Shown here one piece after another: positions 46,445 to 56,110 of a DNA stretch of 64,000 nucleotides. The stretch comes from Rhipidocladum racemiflorum (lineage: Eukaryota > Streptophyta > Magnoliopsida > Poales > Poaceae): contig CM070583.1 in the NCBI GenBank assembly GCA_036346355.1, forward strand, positions 8,618,001-8,682,000, read 5' to 3'. How positions within the stretch are numbered: position 1 is the first letter of the stretch; each line of letters opens with the position of its first letter. Both the position numbers and the translations under genes were made by a program. The notes beneath the pieces were generated by a model. That model saw only the letters and a program-made list of their open reading frames with translations. It was not told where the DNA came from and did not search any database.

Positions 46445-49255
46445 TTAAACGATCTTCTGCTCCCAAGTAGCCTCATCCTCGGTATGATTACTCCATCGAA
46501 TTTTATAGAACTTGAGAGTTCTTCGTCGAGTCTTGGCGTTCGCTTCTTCCAAAACCCGAATTGGATGCTCTGGATAGGACAGATCCGGTTCAGGCTGAAC
46601 CTCGAGTTCATCCACTGCAATCTGCTCGAAGGGAGTACGAACACACTTCTTCAGCTGGGAGACGTGAAACACGTCGTGAACCATTCCGAGCGAAGGAGGA
46701 AGCTCTAGCTGATATGCTACTTGGCCGCGCTTTCCAAGGATTTTGAACGGCCCTACGTAGCGAGGTGCTAGCTTTCCTTTAATTCCGAATCGACGGGTGC
46801 CACGGAGAGGAGAAACCTTCAGGTAGACGAAGTCGCCAATGTCGAAGGAGAGGGGTCTTCTACGGCGATCAGCGTAACTCTTCTGTCGCGACCGCGCTAT
46901 CCTCAGATTTTCCTGGATAGTCCTGACCTTGTCTTCCGCCTCCATAACCAACTCAGGCCCAATCAAGGAGCGTTCTCCACTTTCTGACCAATTCAGCGGC
47001 GCTCGACAATTGCGACCATAAAGTGCCTCGAACGGAGACATCTGGATACTGGTTTGGTAGCTGTTGTTGTACGCGAACTCGGCGTACGGGAGACACTCTT
47101 CCCACTTCTTCCCGTAGGACAAGATACAAGCCCTCAACATGTCCTCGAGGATCTGATTGACTCTCTCAGTCTGACCGTCAGTCTGAGGGTGGTAGGCTGA
47201 ACTGTGGAGCAACTTCGTGCCCAAAGCGTCATGTAAGCTTCTCCAGAACCGAGAGATAAACTGAGAACCTCGATCTGACACTATCCGCTTTGGTACTCCG
47301 TGGAGACACACGATCCGAGAGATATATAGCTCTGCATATCTCTTGGTCGAATAAGTGGTCCGGACGGCCAGAAAGTGCGCGGACTTCGTCAGTCGGTCGA
47401 CGATCACCCAGATTGAGTCATGGCCTGAGGAAGTGGTCGGCAGGCCGGTAATGAAATCCATGGTAACATCCTCCCACTTCCAAACTGGAATAGGAAGAGG
47501 CTGAAGAGTACCGGCTGGCTTGAGGTGTTCGGCCTTTACCCGCTTGCAGACATCGCACTCTGACACATAGCGAGCGACTTCGCGCTTCATGCGAGCCCAC
47601 CAAAACTGCCGTCTCAGGTCTTGATACATCTTGTTGCTGCCCGGGTGAATGGTAAGCAAGGAGTTATGCGCCTCATCGAGAATCCTTCGCTTCAACTCCT
47701 GGTCATCCGGAACAACTATGCGGTCGCCGAACCACAAGGTTCCCTGATAATCCAGGCGAAACTCAGCAGCATGCCCCAAATTCAATTTATCCCGGATTTG
47801 GGCAACTTCATCCTTCATCTGCGCCTCTCGAATCTGATCGAGCAAAGTAGATCTCAACTCGATATTAGCTATGAATCCCTGCTCGCCCATCTCCAAACCG
47901 AGTCTCTGGAATTCGGCACAGAGAGAGACACTCGGGGACTGGAGAGTAAAGCAGTTGCATTGAGCTTTGCGACTCAACGCGTCAGCTACCACATTCGCCT
48001 TCCCCGGGTGGTAGTGTACCTCCAGACTGTAGTCTTTGATCAGCTCAAGCCATCTCCGCTGCCTCATATTCAGATCTGCCTGAGTGAAGATGTATTTGAG
48101 ACTTTTATGATCAGTATAAATATTGCACTTGTTCCCTAGGAGATAGTGGCGCCAGATCTTCAAGGCATGCACCACTGCTGCAAGCTCCAAATCGTGGGTG
48201 GGGTAGTGCTCCTCGTGATGCTTCAACTGCCGAGATGCGTAGGCAACGACTCGGCCCTCTTGCATAAGCACACAGCCGAGCCCAATGCCTGACGCATCGC
48301 AATACACATCAAAAGGCCTGTGGATATCCGGCTGAGTGAGGACGGGAGCCGTAGTCAGACATTGCTTCAGTGTCTGAAAGGCGCTCTCGCAGTTCGCTGA
48401 CCATCTGAACTCAACTCCCTTCTTGAGCAGCTCGGTCATCGGCTTCGCAATCTTTGAGAAGTCCTGGATGAAACGGCGATAATACCCAGCCAGTCCAAGA
48501 AAACTGCGGATGTCCGTGACAGTCTTGGGCTGCTCCCATTTGAGTACATCCTGTACCTTGCTCGGGTCAACTGCCACGCCTCGCTCAGAAAGGACGTGTC
48601 CCAAGAATGACACTTCCCTCAGCCAGAACTCGCACTTGCTGAACTTCGCATACAGGCGATGCTCCCTGAGTCGCCCGAGGACAATGCGAAGATGTCTGGC
48701 ATGCTCTTCTTCATTGGCTGAATAAATGAGGATGTCATCGATAAAGATGACGACAAAGGAATCTAGCTCCTCCATAAAGATGGAGTTCATGAGGTACATG
48801 AAGTACGCCGGCGCGTTCGTCAGACCGAACGACATGACGGTGTACTCATACAGCCCGTACCGAGTGGAGAAGGCTGTCTTCGGGATGTCTTCGGCCCGGA
48901 TCTTAATTTGATGGTACCCAAGCCTCAGGTCAATCTTAGAAAATACCCGTGCACCGGCAAGCTGATCGAACAGGATATCAATCCGAGGCAGAGGGTACTT
49001 GTTCTTGATGGTGACTGCATTCAGGGGACGGTAATCAACGCAGAGGCGCAGAGAACCATCCTTCTTGGTCACAAACAAAGCCGAGCAGCCCCAAGGCGAG
49101 GAGCTCGGGCGGATGAACCCCTTGTCCATCAATCCTTTCAGCTGGGTCTTTAGTTCAGCCAATTCATTGGGCGGCATCCGGTACGGCCGCTTGATATCTG
49201 CGGAGCGATCCCTGGTGAAGCTCAACGACGAACTCAATATCCCGATCGGTGGCAT
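46445..49255 (-). CDS. pol: Gypsy pol: reverse transcriptase, RNase H, integrase, chromodomain
   Basis: One 936-codon open frame encodes the enzymes that copy the element's RNA into DNA and insert it. In order: RT (about residues 40-250, catalytic FIDD near 172, CVDYRPLN near 72); RNase H (YCDASG near 317, YTDHKS near 387, HYHPGKANVVADALSR); integrase zinc finger (H...H...CDVC near 530-585); integrase core with the three acidic residues in MDFITGLP, VSDRGSQF and QTDGQTERVN; a GPF-containing region near 840; and a C-terminal chromodomain near 890-932 (RVLEEA...KIRWSNHTEDEATWE), thought to target insertion to marked chromatin. The frame ends soon after the chromodomain at a TAA that appears to follow a single-base shift, since an adjacent frame continues to a stop near 46390. 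Upstream, the link to protease is broken by stops at 49256-49600. The first codon is only the first ATG in the surviving frame, not a native start. Confidence 0.95.
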   Translation of the reverse strand: MPPIGILSSSLSFTRDRSADIKRPYRMPPNELAELKTQLKGLMDKGFIRPSSSPWGCSALFVTKKDGSLRLCVDYRPLNAVTIKNKYPLPRIDILFDQLAGARVFSKIDLRLGYHQIKIRAEDIPKTAFSTRYGLYEYTVMSFGLTNAPAYFMYLMNSIFMEELDSFVVIFIDDILIYSANEEEHARHLRIVLGRLREHRLYAKFSKCEFWLREVSFLGHVLSERGVAVDPSKVQDVLKWEQPKTVTDIRSFLGLAGYYRRFIQDFSKIAKPMTELLKKGVEFRWSANCESAFQTLKQCLTTAPVLTQPDIHRPFDVYCDASGIGLGCVLMQEGRVVAYASRQLKHHEEHYPTHDLELAAVVHALKIWRHYLLGNKCNIYTDHKSLKYIFTQADLNMRQRRWLELIKDYSLEVHYHPGKANVVADALSRKAQCNCFTLQSPSVSLCAEFQRLGLEMGEQGFIANIELRSTLLDQIREAQMKDEVAQIRDKLNLGHAAEFRLDYQGTLWFGDRIVVPDDQELKRRILDEAHNSLLTIHPGSNKMYQDLRRQFWWARMKREVARYVSECDVCKRVKAEHLKPAGTLQPLPIPVWKWEDVTMDFITGLPTTSSGHDSIWVIVDRLTKSAHFLAVRTTYSTKRYAELYISRIVCLHGVPKRIVSDRGSQFISRFWRSLHDALGTKLLHSSAYHPQTDGQTERVNQILEDMLRACILSYGKKWEECLPYAEFAYNNSYQTSIQMSPFEALYGRNCRAPLNWSESGERSLIGPELVMEAEDKVRTIQENLRIARSRQKSYADRRRRPLSFDIGDFVYLKVSPLRGTRRFGIKGKLAPRYVGPFKILGKRGQVAYQLELPPSLGMVHDVFHVSQLKKCVRTPFEQIAVDELEVQPEPDLSYPEHPIRVLEEANAKTRRRTLKFYKIRWSNHTEDEATWEQKIV

Positions 49256-50192
49256 TCCGGTAATTCCGCCGGGAACACATCAGAAACTTCGGACACCACG
49301 GAATCGAGTCCAGCTCTTCAACTTCGTCCCATTTAGCGAACACAAGGTGGCCTTGTTCTCATTAAGAAGTAGAGTGAGCTCACGCTCTTCGGATTTCTGA
49401 GTGACAGTGGTACGACTACAAAGAATCCAAAATAGCCTCCGTCGTGTCACCCAACTCATCCCCAGGATGACATCTATCCCCGAAGGTCTAGAAGCGACAA
49501 GCTAACGGTGAACGGAATCCCGAATCTGAACTATCGCCTTCAACCATCTCGCCTAACCGTGAGCTTCGACCCCGGTGCCTCAATCGTAAAGGAGATGACA
49601 TCACTCGACCCTCATCTGATGCTGCTCCGCAAACCCCATGCGAATAAAGGAATGGGAGGCCCCTGAATCAAACAACACTCTAGCCTCATGCCCCTCAACA
49701 AGAAACGTACCAGCAAGCACGGCGGAGCCCTCAGGAACCGCCTCGGCGTCGACGAAGGTGACGCCTCGGCTCGACGTGAAACAGCGGCGGTGGTGCCGTC
49801 GCGCCCTGGCCGTGGAAGCGCCGGCGGTGCTGCCCGGCGTGGGAATGGGCGATCCGGATGAAGTGGCCCGCGCGTTATAATTGTAGCACGGCCGACCGGT
49901 ACCGCTGCCACTGCTGCCGGTGGCGGTAGTGGTGGTAAATGGCCAGGAAGCGGCAACCGACGGCCACCATCGCGACCGATCGAGACGACGCTGGAAGCAG
50001 ATGGCCTCGGCCGATACGAGACCGCCGAGCCCATGCGAGCCGCCGCTCACGAGTACGGTGTCGCCCGCTTCCTCTTCTTCTCCTCTTGATGAGCCCGCAT
50101 CTTGAGCTCAACAGTGATCGCGCGGCTCACCAGGTCATTGTAGTCGGCGAAGTCGCAGACGGACAGCTTATCCTGCATCTTCGTCGGCCCAC
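49256..50192 (-). pseudogene. Broken end of gag and protease of the Gypsy element
   Basis: Between the gag frame and pol the coding sequence shifts frame several times. The frame 50050-49601 contains LVEGHEARVLFDSGASHSFI, the retropepsin active-site region (D-S-G-A). Upstream of it only a degraded zinc-knuckle-like trace remains (a lone Cys-rich spot near 49875). The Ala/Pro/Thr-rich linker between is GC-rich and appears to have lost short pieces. Stops at 49256-49600 separate protease from RT. The polyprotein could not be made as one chain from this copy. Confidence 0.8.
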
Positions 50193-50837
50193 TCACAAAC
50201 CGACCGCTTCTTCCGGTGGTGTCGACCTCCTCCGAGCGTCTTGCGCCAGGTAGTTGAACTCCTGCGAGTAGTCAACCACCGACTTGCCGAACTGCTTCGG
50301 AGAGCGAAATCTTCGCTTCTTCATGTCCATGAGGCCCTTCGGGATGTGGTACGCCCGAAACGCCTCACGGAACTCAGCCCAAGTAAACTGGTGCCCGGCA
50401 GGCTGCATCACCCGCAAATTGGCCCACCAAGCACCAGCAGGGCCCTGAAGCTGCTGCGCCGCGAAGTGGGCCTTCTGAAGCTCCCCACAGTCGATAAGAG
50501 CAAATTTCTGCTCTATCGTGCGCAGCCAGTCGTCGGCCTCCAACGGATCGGTGGCCCGTGAGAAGACCGGTGGCTGCGTGTGCAGGAAGTCGAGATAGCT
50601 GGTGGGCCGACCTCGCCCATCACCGCGGCCACCGTGCTGGACCCGATCCTGGACTAGCATCTCCAGGATACGGTTCGTCGCCTCCTGGTGCTGCTCGGTC
50701 CGCTGTAGAATGTCCAACACGTTGGGAGGAGGCGGCGGATCAGCACCCTCTGGCCGCTGTCGCTCGGCACCTCCATCACCCCCAGAGGTGGAAGCCCCGC
50801 GGGTCCGCATTCTGTCGTTAACCAAAGCCGACGACAA
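50193..50837 (-). CDS. gag: Gypsy gag (capsid), truncated by frameshift
   Basis: The open frame of 214 codons encodes the structural protein that forms the virus-like particle. Residues ~95-200 match the retrotransposon gag domain: PLEADDWLRTIEQKF, then GPAGAWWANL, FTWAEFREAF and FGKSVVDYSQEF. The N-terminus is basic and low complexity (from the likely native ATG at MRTRGAST). The frame stops after EEAVGL, before the zinc knuckle, because of a frameshift; related gag proteins continue. The leader from the primer site to the ATG is about 300 nt, normal for the family. Confidence 0.9.
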   Translation of the reverse strand: MSSALVNDRMRTRGASTSGGDGGAERQRPEGADPPPPPNVLDILQRTEQHQEATNRILEMLVQDRVQHGGRGDGRGRPTSYLDFLHTQPPVFSRATDPLEADDWLRTIEQKFALIDCGELQKAHFAAQQLQGPAGAWWANLRVMQPAGHQFTWAEFREAFRAYHIPKGLMDMKKRRFRSPKQFGKSVVDYSQEFNYLAQDARRRSTPPEEAVGL

Positions 50838-51141
50838 GAATTAGATTCCAAACGGAAACGACACACCACACTAGCCCGACAACCTCAACTGATCCCCACT
50901 CAGACTGCAGCACCCCGCACTGGGGTCCCACAAGTCCGACATACCCAAAACACACTTTGATGCAAGACATCATGACACATGCATGACATGAGATGGGATG
51001 AAATGCACGATTCCAACGTAACCCTCACACTCACCACAATAAACTAGGGCGGGGATAGCATTATCTTCTACCTAATGCAGTATGACAGTCCTAAACAATT
51101 CCTAAGTGGTCGTCAAGTTGGGGTCCGTCTTTGTGCGCCTT

Positions 51142-51153
51142 GCTCTGATACCA
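51142..51153 (-). promoter_or_regulatory. Primer-binding site of the Gypsy element
   Basis: The minus strand reads TGGTATCAGAGC (initiator tRNA-Met complement), four bases from the 5' LTR. Confidence 0.92.
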
Positions 51154-52977
51154 GCCCTGAGAGGAGCCGCCCAGATTGCCCTCGAGTTGTTGGATGAACA
51201 GTTACTCCCGTCGGATTTGGATTCTAGCAACGAATCACCGGAGGCGATCCCGATGCTAACACCCAAGCCCAAACGAGACAACTCTACGCCTTCCAACGAC
51301 TCGACAACAACCCCGGTATTCCCCCGGTATGTGATCCGAAACTCGCCCAGGATCCCCACATACCGGTTCCAAATGCCATATCACAACAATTCCCACAAAG
51401 GGGCATCGAACCCAAACTCACTACCAGAGACGCAAGAACGCGGAAGCCAACAAACACACCACACGGCACAAAGAGGCCCAACAAAGACAACCAACAAAAA
51501 CGACCAAGGAAAGGTAAACGAAATCCATTGCAGAAGTAGAAGTACAGCTGTTCACGAAAGTAAAACCAACTACTCTATACTAACAAAAGTAAAACACCTC
51601 CGGAAGTGTCATGCCCTGAACACTTCCGGGCGTACAACGACGACAGCCTCTACTCGGTGCCCCGCCCGGTCACCGACAGGCAGTAGGGGCAAAACTCGCA
51701 CCCCGCTGGATCCTCACCTGCAAAACCACAAAGCAGAAGCCTGAGTACGGAAGGTACTCGCAAGACTTACCCGCGGGTCCATATAGGACCGACTCCAAAG
51801 GATTATGCATTTAGTTGTAGCAAGGAGTAAGTTTAAGGTAAAAGTGCGGAAAAAAAAGCATTAACATTTGTAATGTAAGTGCGACAATCGAACCAATTAC
51901 AAGTTTAAAGCAGTTATAGACCGCACTTACTTCTAGTGTGAAATTGCAGTAACAATAATTAAAGTAGAGCAACACATAACCAATTTAAAGCTCAAGCCCA
52001 ACGGCGAACCACAAGTTCAAGTTATTTACTACGCAGAAGAAGTTCGGATCAAGCTTGCTCATATCCGAGAGCGCGGCAATTCGAATCGCTTATTTAACCC
52101 TGCAGGGAAGCATTGATCGCACGACACTTACCACAAGGGCCTAGTGTCAACCCCCTCCCAATCATACCCAATCGCTGAAGCGTCCTCCTGCGGTCCGAAA
52201 ACCTAGCACCCCCTCGAGCCGCCCCAAGCCCGGCTTGGCGCTCGAGAGTCGGCCTAAGCCTCGCCCTCAACCACGTCCAACCACAGGAAGTTACGGTCCA
52301 TCGATTCCATATGAGAGAAAGAGTGGCTTACCGTACCATAATCGGGCATGCGACCAACCGGGGTGTGCTCAATCTTATTCCACTTACGGATCGGTCCTTA
52401 ACTGACACAGACGGGGCTACACATTTGAGTCTCCATACCCAAATGAACCAACTCCCCGCCCGGTCCACAATTCATTTCTTTCCAAAACCTTTCCCAATTC
52501 CAAGTCCAACATAATGTAGTATGTGTGAAATAATAACAACCGCAAGTGACAGAACCCTCCGTCACTTGGCCCAAACCCCGACTTCTAAGCAAGACTAAGC
52601 ATGGACTCAATTATATTACCCATAGCCTAGCTCCAAAGGATGTGTTCAACAATTACCAACGGGTGTATGTGCAGCAAATGGGATCTAGACCTAACCCACA
52701 ATTAAATTCCTAATGCATCACTTAACCAACCATTTAGCAGTTTATTCACAAAAATACATTTAGGTAAAGGTTGAATATGCTTAGGTGCTTGCCTTGTTCT
52801 TCTGCTGGTGGGTCGGCAACAGTCGGCTCTCCGGCAGTACCCTCAGTTACCGCGGCGTCAGTCCCCGCGGGATCGCTCTCTACATGAGTACAATGCATAA
52901 TAAGATGCATGCAATACATATGAATGAAACACAATTGAAAACCCCCGACGAAACGACGCAACCGGGCAACTCGACTT

Positions 52978-53117
52978 AACCCGGACGGATCAGCCCAACC
53001 CGGACAGTCCGGGTTTTATATCCGGACAGTCCGGATAGGCCGGACACTCCGGGCCGATTCTTCCGGAGACTCCGGATAATCCGGACACTCCGGACCAACT
53101 GTCCGGATACTCCGGAC
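52978..53117. repeat. Second TCCGGA array of the 5' LTR
   Basis: About ten tccggacactccgg-like words, many palindromic, occur in 140 bp. The array is missing from the 3' LTR because it lies in the 892-bp deletion. Confidence 0.85.
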
Positions 53118-53710
53118 CTGGGGTATCCAACGCAAAGCGGCTCGGGGATGGAAGTTCTACCACTTTCCACGGCTTCACGTCGACCCGATCCACGACTTTT
53201 CTACAACTTGCAAGCCGGGAGAAACCCCGAGCTAGCTCAAACCGCCTAGAAACGACGACATTCTACTAGCCCAACCAAGACTAGCTCCAAGCCAAGCAAT
53301 GACGTTGCTACTACCCGATCTCTAACCTAGGCAACCTACATTCCCAAAACCCAACCTCAAAACCAACCCAAGAACCACCACTCCCCAAAACCCTAGAACT
53401 CCAAAGTTCTTCCCGAAACTCTCAAACCCAAACCTAAGTCCCAAACCCACCATGGATGGCCTTAGGACCCAATAAACCCACGAATCAACCCCTTATAGAA
53501 AGACCTACCTCCAAAGGAAGATGGAGAAGAACAACGCCGGGTAGAGGAAGGAGAACACCGGCTTGAGGTCGAGCTAGGGGACGCCGGGGAGGAGCCACGG
53601 AGGTCGCCGGAGTGGAGAGCTCACCGGAGACAAGGTTGGGGTGAGGGAGACGCACGGGATGGGTGGAGGACAAGTGGAGAAGAAGGAAAGGAGTGAACCC
53701 ACGAAATGGG

Positions 53711-53720
53711 ACTTTTATAC
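53711..53720 (-). promoter_or_regulatory. TATA box of the Gypsy 5' LTR
   Basis: The minus strand reads GTATAAAAGT, about 245 bp from the LTR start and just downstream of the TCCGGA array. The 3' LTR has the same box at 46054-46063. Confidence 0.7.
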
Positions 53721-53736
53721 AAAACCCCCCGCAAAT

Positions 53737-53936
53737 ACCGGACACTCCGGACGCTAACCCGGAGACTCCGGGTTGGGGTCTTCGGTATAGTCAACCCGGA
53801 CACTCCGGACATTCAGTCCGGACACTCCGGGTTGAGGCGCTCGGTCAGCCCAATCCGGATACTCCGGACATTTTGTCCGGACATTCCGGGTTGGATCCGG
53901 ACACTCCGGATGCTGATCCGGATACTCCGGATGTCC
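53737..53936. repeat. TCCGGA palindrome array in Gypsy U3
   Basis: About a dozen tccggacactccgg / ccggatactccgg words fill the U3 between the LTR start and the TATA box. The corresponding stretch in the 3' LTR is at about 46090-46275. Confidence 0.9.
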
Positions 53937-53965
53937 CAGAACTTTTGGAACTTGGGGCCTTGACA

Positions 53966-54324
53966 GTTAGTTTGATTAGCCATGCAACGGGTTTGATATC
54001 ATTTTGAAATTTCAAATTCAATTTGACAAATAGAATATGGAACATATGTTTGGAAAAAGGTGTGTCATGTAATGTCACACAATGATGTTGAGTTGTTGAT
54101 GACATGTGTTGCACAATAATCAACTGAGGTGGTAAATGATTTAGACTGAGGCAAGTAGCAAGTGGCTGTGAGCTAGGATGGGCCTATGTGGTATTGGGTT
54201 AATATATATTAATGTATGAGTGAATGTGAGATGGTACTATGAGTGATTGAAAGTCATGCCTCGGTCAATTAAGGACTTAACCTTGCAAGCCATTAAGTTG
54301 GGCTAATCATGCAACCACATGTGA
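53966..54324 (+). mobile_element. Tekay-like LTR, right part
   Basis: Continues the LTR begun at 42680: landmarks ttgatgacatgtgttg, caatcaactgaggt, aggacttaaccttgcaagcc and gcaaccacatgt match 19820-20030 of the LTR at 16424. Homology stops at about 54324, so the last ~1 kb is missing. Confidence 0.75.
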
Positions 54325-54339
54325 AAGACCATGTGGAGG

Positions 54340-55170
54340 TCTACCTTTGAAACTAATTAACCTATTATATTTTGGCAGTGCCACCAGCAGCCAAAGGGCA
54401 CTGACCTGTGGATTCTATGTTTGCCATAACATGCAACTCCTCATTTGTTCAAAGAAGATCAATATCGTAGAGGTTTGTCAATCCTGCAACAATTGTTTTC
54501 ACTTATTAATTTATATACACGCAAAACTTTACTCTTCCCATCGACATGCTTGGTAATACGCTGAATCTATGTTGGAACAGACTGGCCTGCTAGGTATTCG
54601 AGGACAACTCTGTGCCTTCTTGATGCGTGAGGCCATTAATCCAAAAGGCGAATGCCACTTAAGCCTCGCCTGATGAGTTGTGAATTTATTAGATACCATT
54701 TAGATTAATTTGTGAACCTTGTGCTGTGAATTTGTAAGTTCTAGTTTTGAATTCAATTGTTTTTATATATGTGAGTTGGTTTCTAAAATTGATGCATTGT
54801 ACATTGTAATGTGCGATCGGAGTTTATTTCTAAAATGGATGCGATGTATGTTGTAATATATAATCTGAGTTCATTTCTGAAATGTATGTTATAATAATAT
54901 ACTGGTGATGCTTTGTACTGTCTTTGTTTGAAAGGGCATGGCAAGTATTTCCTGATGCTAGTCAATAAATCAAAATTACTAAAAATATGAAAAATCAACA
55001 TTTTGGATGGTTCCGATTTGGAACCGTCTGGGATGAATTTTTTTCACTGATGGTTGTAAAACCGTCTATGATGACTATAAATCATCACTGACAGTTTGAT
55101 ATAGACGGTTCATAAAACCATCTGTGATGTGGTTTGTGAATCGTCTGTGATAAGAGTTTGTGTAGTAGTG
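54340..55170 (+). mobile_element. 3' end of a CACTA transposon
   Basis: The right end reads ...gagtttgtgtagtagtg (complement CACTACTACACAAACTC), a CACTA terminus. The preceding ~180 bp carry subterminal repeats of aaccgtctgtgatg type in both orientations. The 5' end is not in the window; the element appears truncated where it meets the Tekay-like LTR. Confidence 0.85.
54563..54673 (+). pseudogene. Short open frame, possible C-terminus of a CACTA protein
   Basis: An open stretch of 36 codons ends in TGA 500 bp inside the CACTA terminus (contains GQLCAFLMREAINPKGE). The position fits the second ORF of CACTA elements, often a Ulp1-like protease, but no catalytic motif is present in this fragment. 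Confidence 0.3.
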
Positions 55171-55184
55171 ACCCCTAATTATTA

Positions 55185-55315
55185 TCACTAAGCTAAAGTA
55201 ATGATTGATATTTATTAGAGATATAGAAAAAAAAATCATACTGATTTTGATTAAAATATGAAATATATCCTATATTTATGGATAAGATCATTTAATATGC
55301 CTTATAAACTTAGAC
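55185..55315. mobile_element. Stowaway-like relic
   Basis: The text cctaattattatcac...gatatttattagagatatagaa...gccttataaacttagac matches the right two thirds of the MITE at 27232-27490. The left end is missing. Confidence 0.6.
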
Positions 55316-55504
55316 ACTACTCAGATATGCTTCAACTAGTACTACCGTATTTTCGACGACTAGTACCTTATCGTGTACAACTCGTTCTCGCTCTCTTGTT
55401 CTCCGTCGCCCAGCTCTCGCGAGGAAAAGCTTCTCGTTCTCATTATAATAACTAGTAGAGTCGTGGACATCATCATGCTATGTAAAATTTGGTCTGATGT
55501 TTAT

Positions 55505-56110
55505 TTTGTAAAAATTATAGGAGGATTTAAATGCAGATTTTCTTGAGAGTTTTTTTTTAAAATATGCTAGGCAGGAGTTATCGGTGAATTTGCATAGCCA
55601 CAAGTCTTTCTTGCAAAAAAAAGGTGGAGAATCCGTTCGCAAATCTACATAACCACATGTCCTTTATGCAAAAAAAAAAAAAAAACGGTGGAACCTCAAC
55701 GTAATTTGATACATGGTTTTTTTTACAAAAAATGGTACGTGGACCTAAACGCAATTTTAGTTTTCTCTAGGGTTTTTTAAAAATGTGTTGGGTAGGAGTT
55801 GTTAGTGAATTTGCGTAACCGCATGTCCTTTTTATATAAAAAAGGTGGAGGGCTTGTTCACAAATTTGCGGAATTACGGTTCCTTTTTTGCAAAAAAAAA
55901 GATGAAACTCAACATAATTTCGATTTTCTCAAGGGTATTTTAAAAAATAGACTGTCTAGGAGCCATCGGTAAATTTGTGTAATCACAGGATCATTTGTCC
56001 AAAAAATTGGTGGAGGACTGTTCAGGAATCTGTGGAATTACGTGCCCTTTTTGCACAAAAAAAAAACAGTGAAAAGACCTATTCGGCATTTCGGAATTTC
56101 CGTGGGCGTT
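55505..56110. repeat. Diverged tandem repeats with A-tracts
   Basis: Several degenerate units combine gtgaatttgcgtaaccgcatgtcc-like text (each word varies), a run of A's and ggtggag, within larger repeats of about 180-240 bp starting with a gattttcttgag-like word (about 55530, 55745, 55920). There is no gene. Confidence 0.7.

Larger units (their letters stand above)
44393..53965 (-). mobile_element. Full-length Gypsy chromovirus retrotransposon, TSD GTTAG
   Basis: The LTRs start TGAGAGGAGCCGCCC and end GGGGCCTTGACA on the plus strand, at 44393-46303 (1911 bp) and 51158-53965 (2808 bp). The TSD GTTAG is perfect at 44388-44392 and 53966-53970. The primer site at 51142-51153 and polypurine tract at 46304-46325 set minus orientation. 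Gene order on the minus strand is gag, protease, RT, RNase H, integrase, chromodomain, i.e. Gypsy. The C-terminal chromodomain places it in the chromoviruses, probably the Tekay/Del lineage. The LTRs differ at about six sites over their first 1.53 kb (by eye), suggesting a very recent insertion, yet gag/protease is frameshifted and the 3' LTR has an 892-bp deletion. Confidence 0.97.
51158..53965 (-). repeat. 5' LTR of the Gypsy element (2808 bp)
   Basis: This is the undeleted LTR. On the minus strand U3 begins at 53965, contains a TCCGGA-rich array (53737-53936), a TATA box (53711-53720), a leader and a second TCCGGA-rich array (52978-53117), and ends at 51158. Confidence 0.95.

Noticed and set aside
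44347..51744. Two almost identical ~210-codon plus-strand frames (44347-44979 and 51106-51744)
   Set aside because: They are the two LTRs of one Gypsy element read in antisense, so the duplication is not evidence of a gene family.
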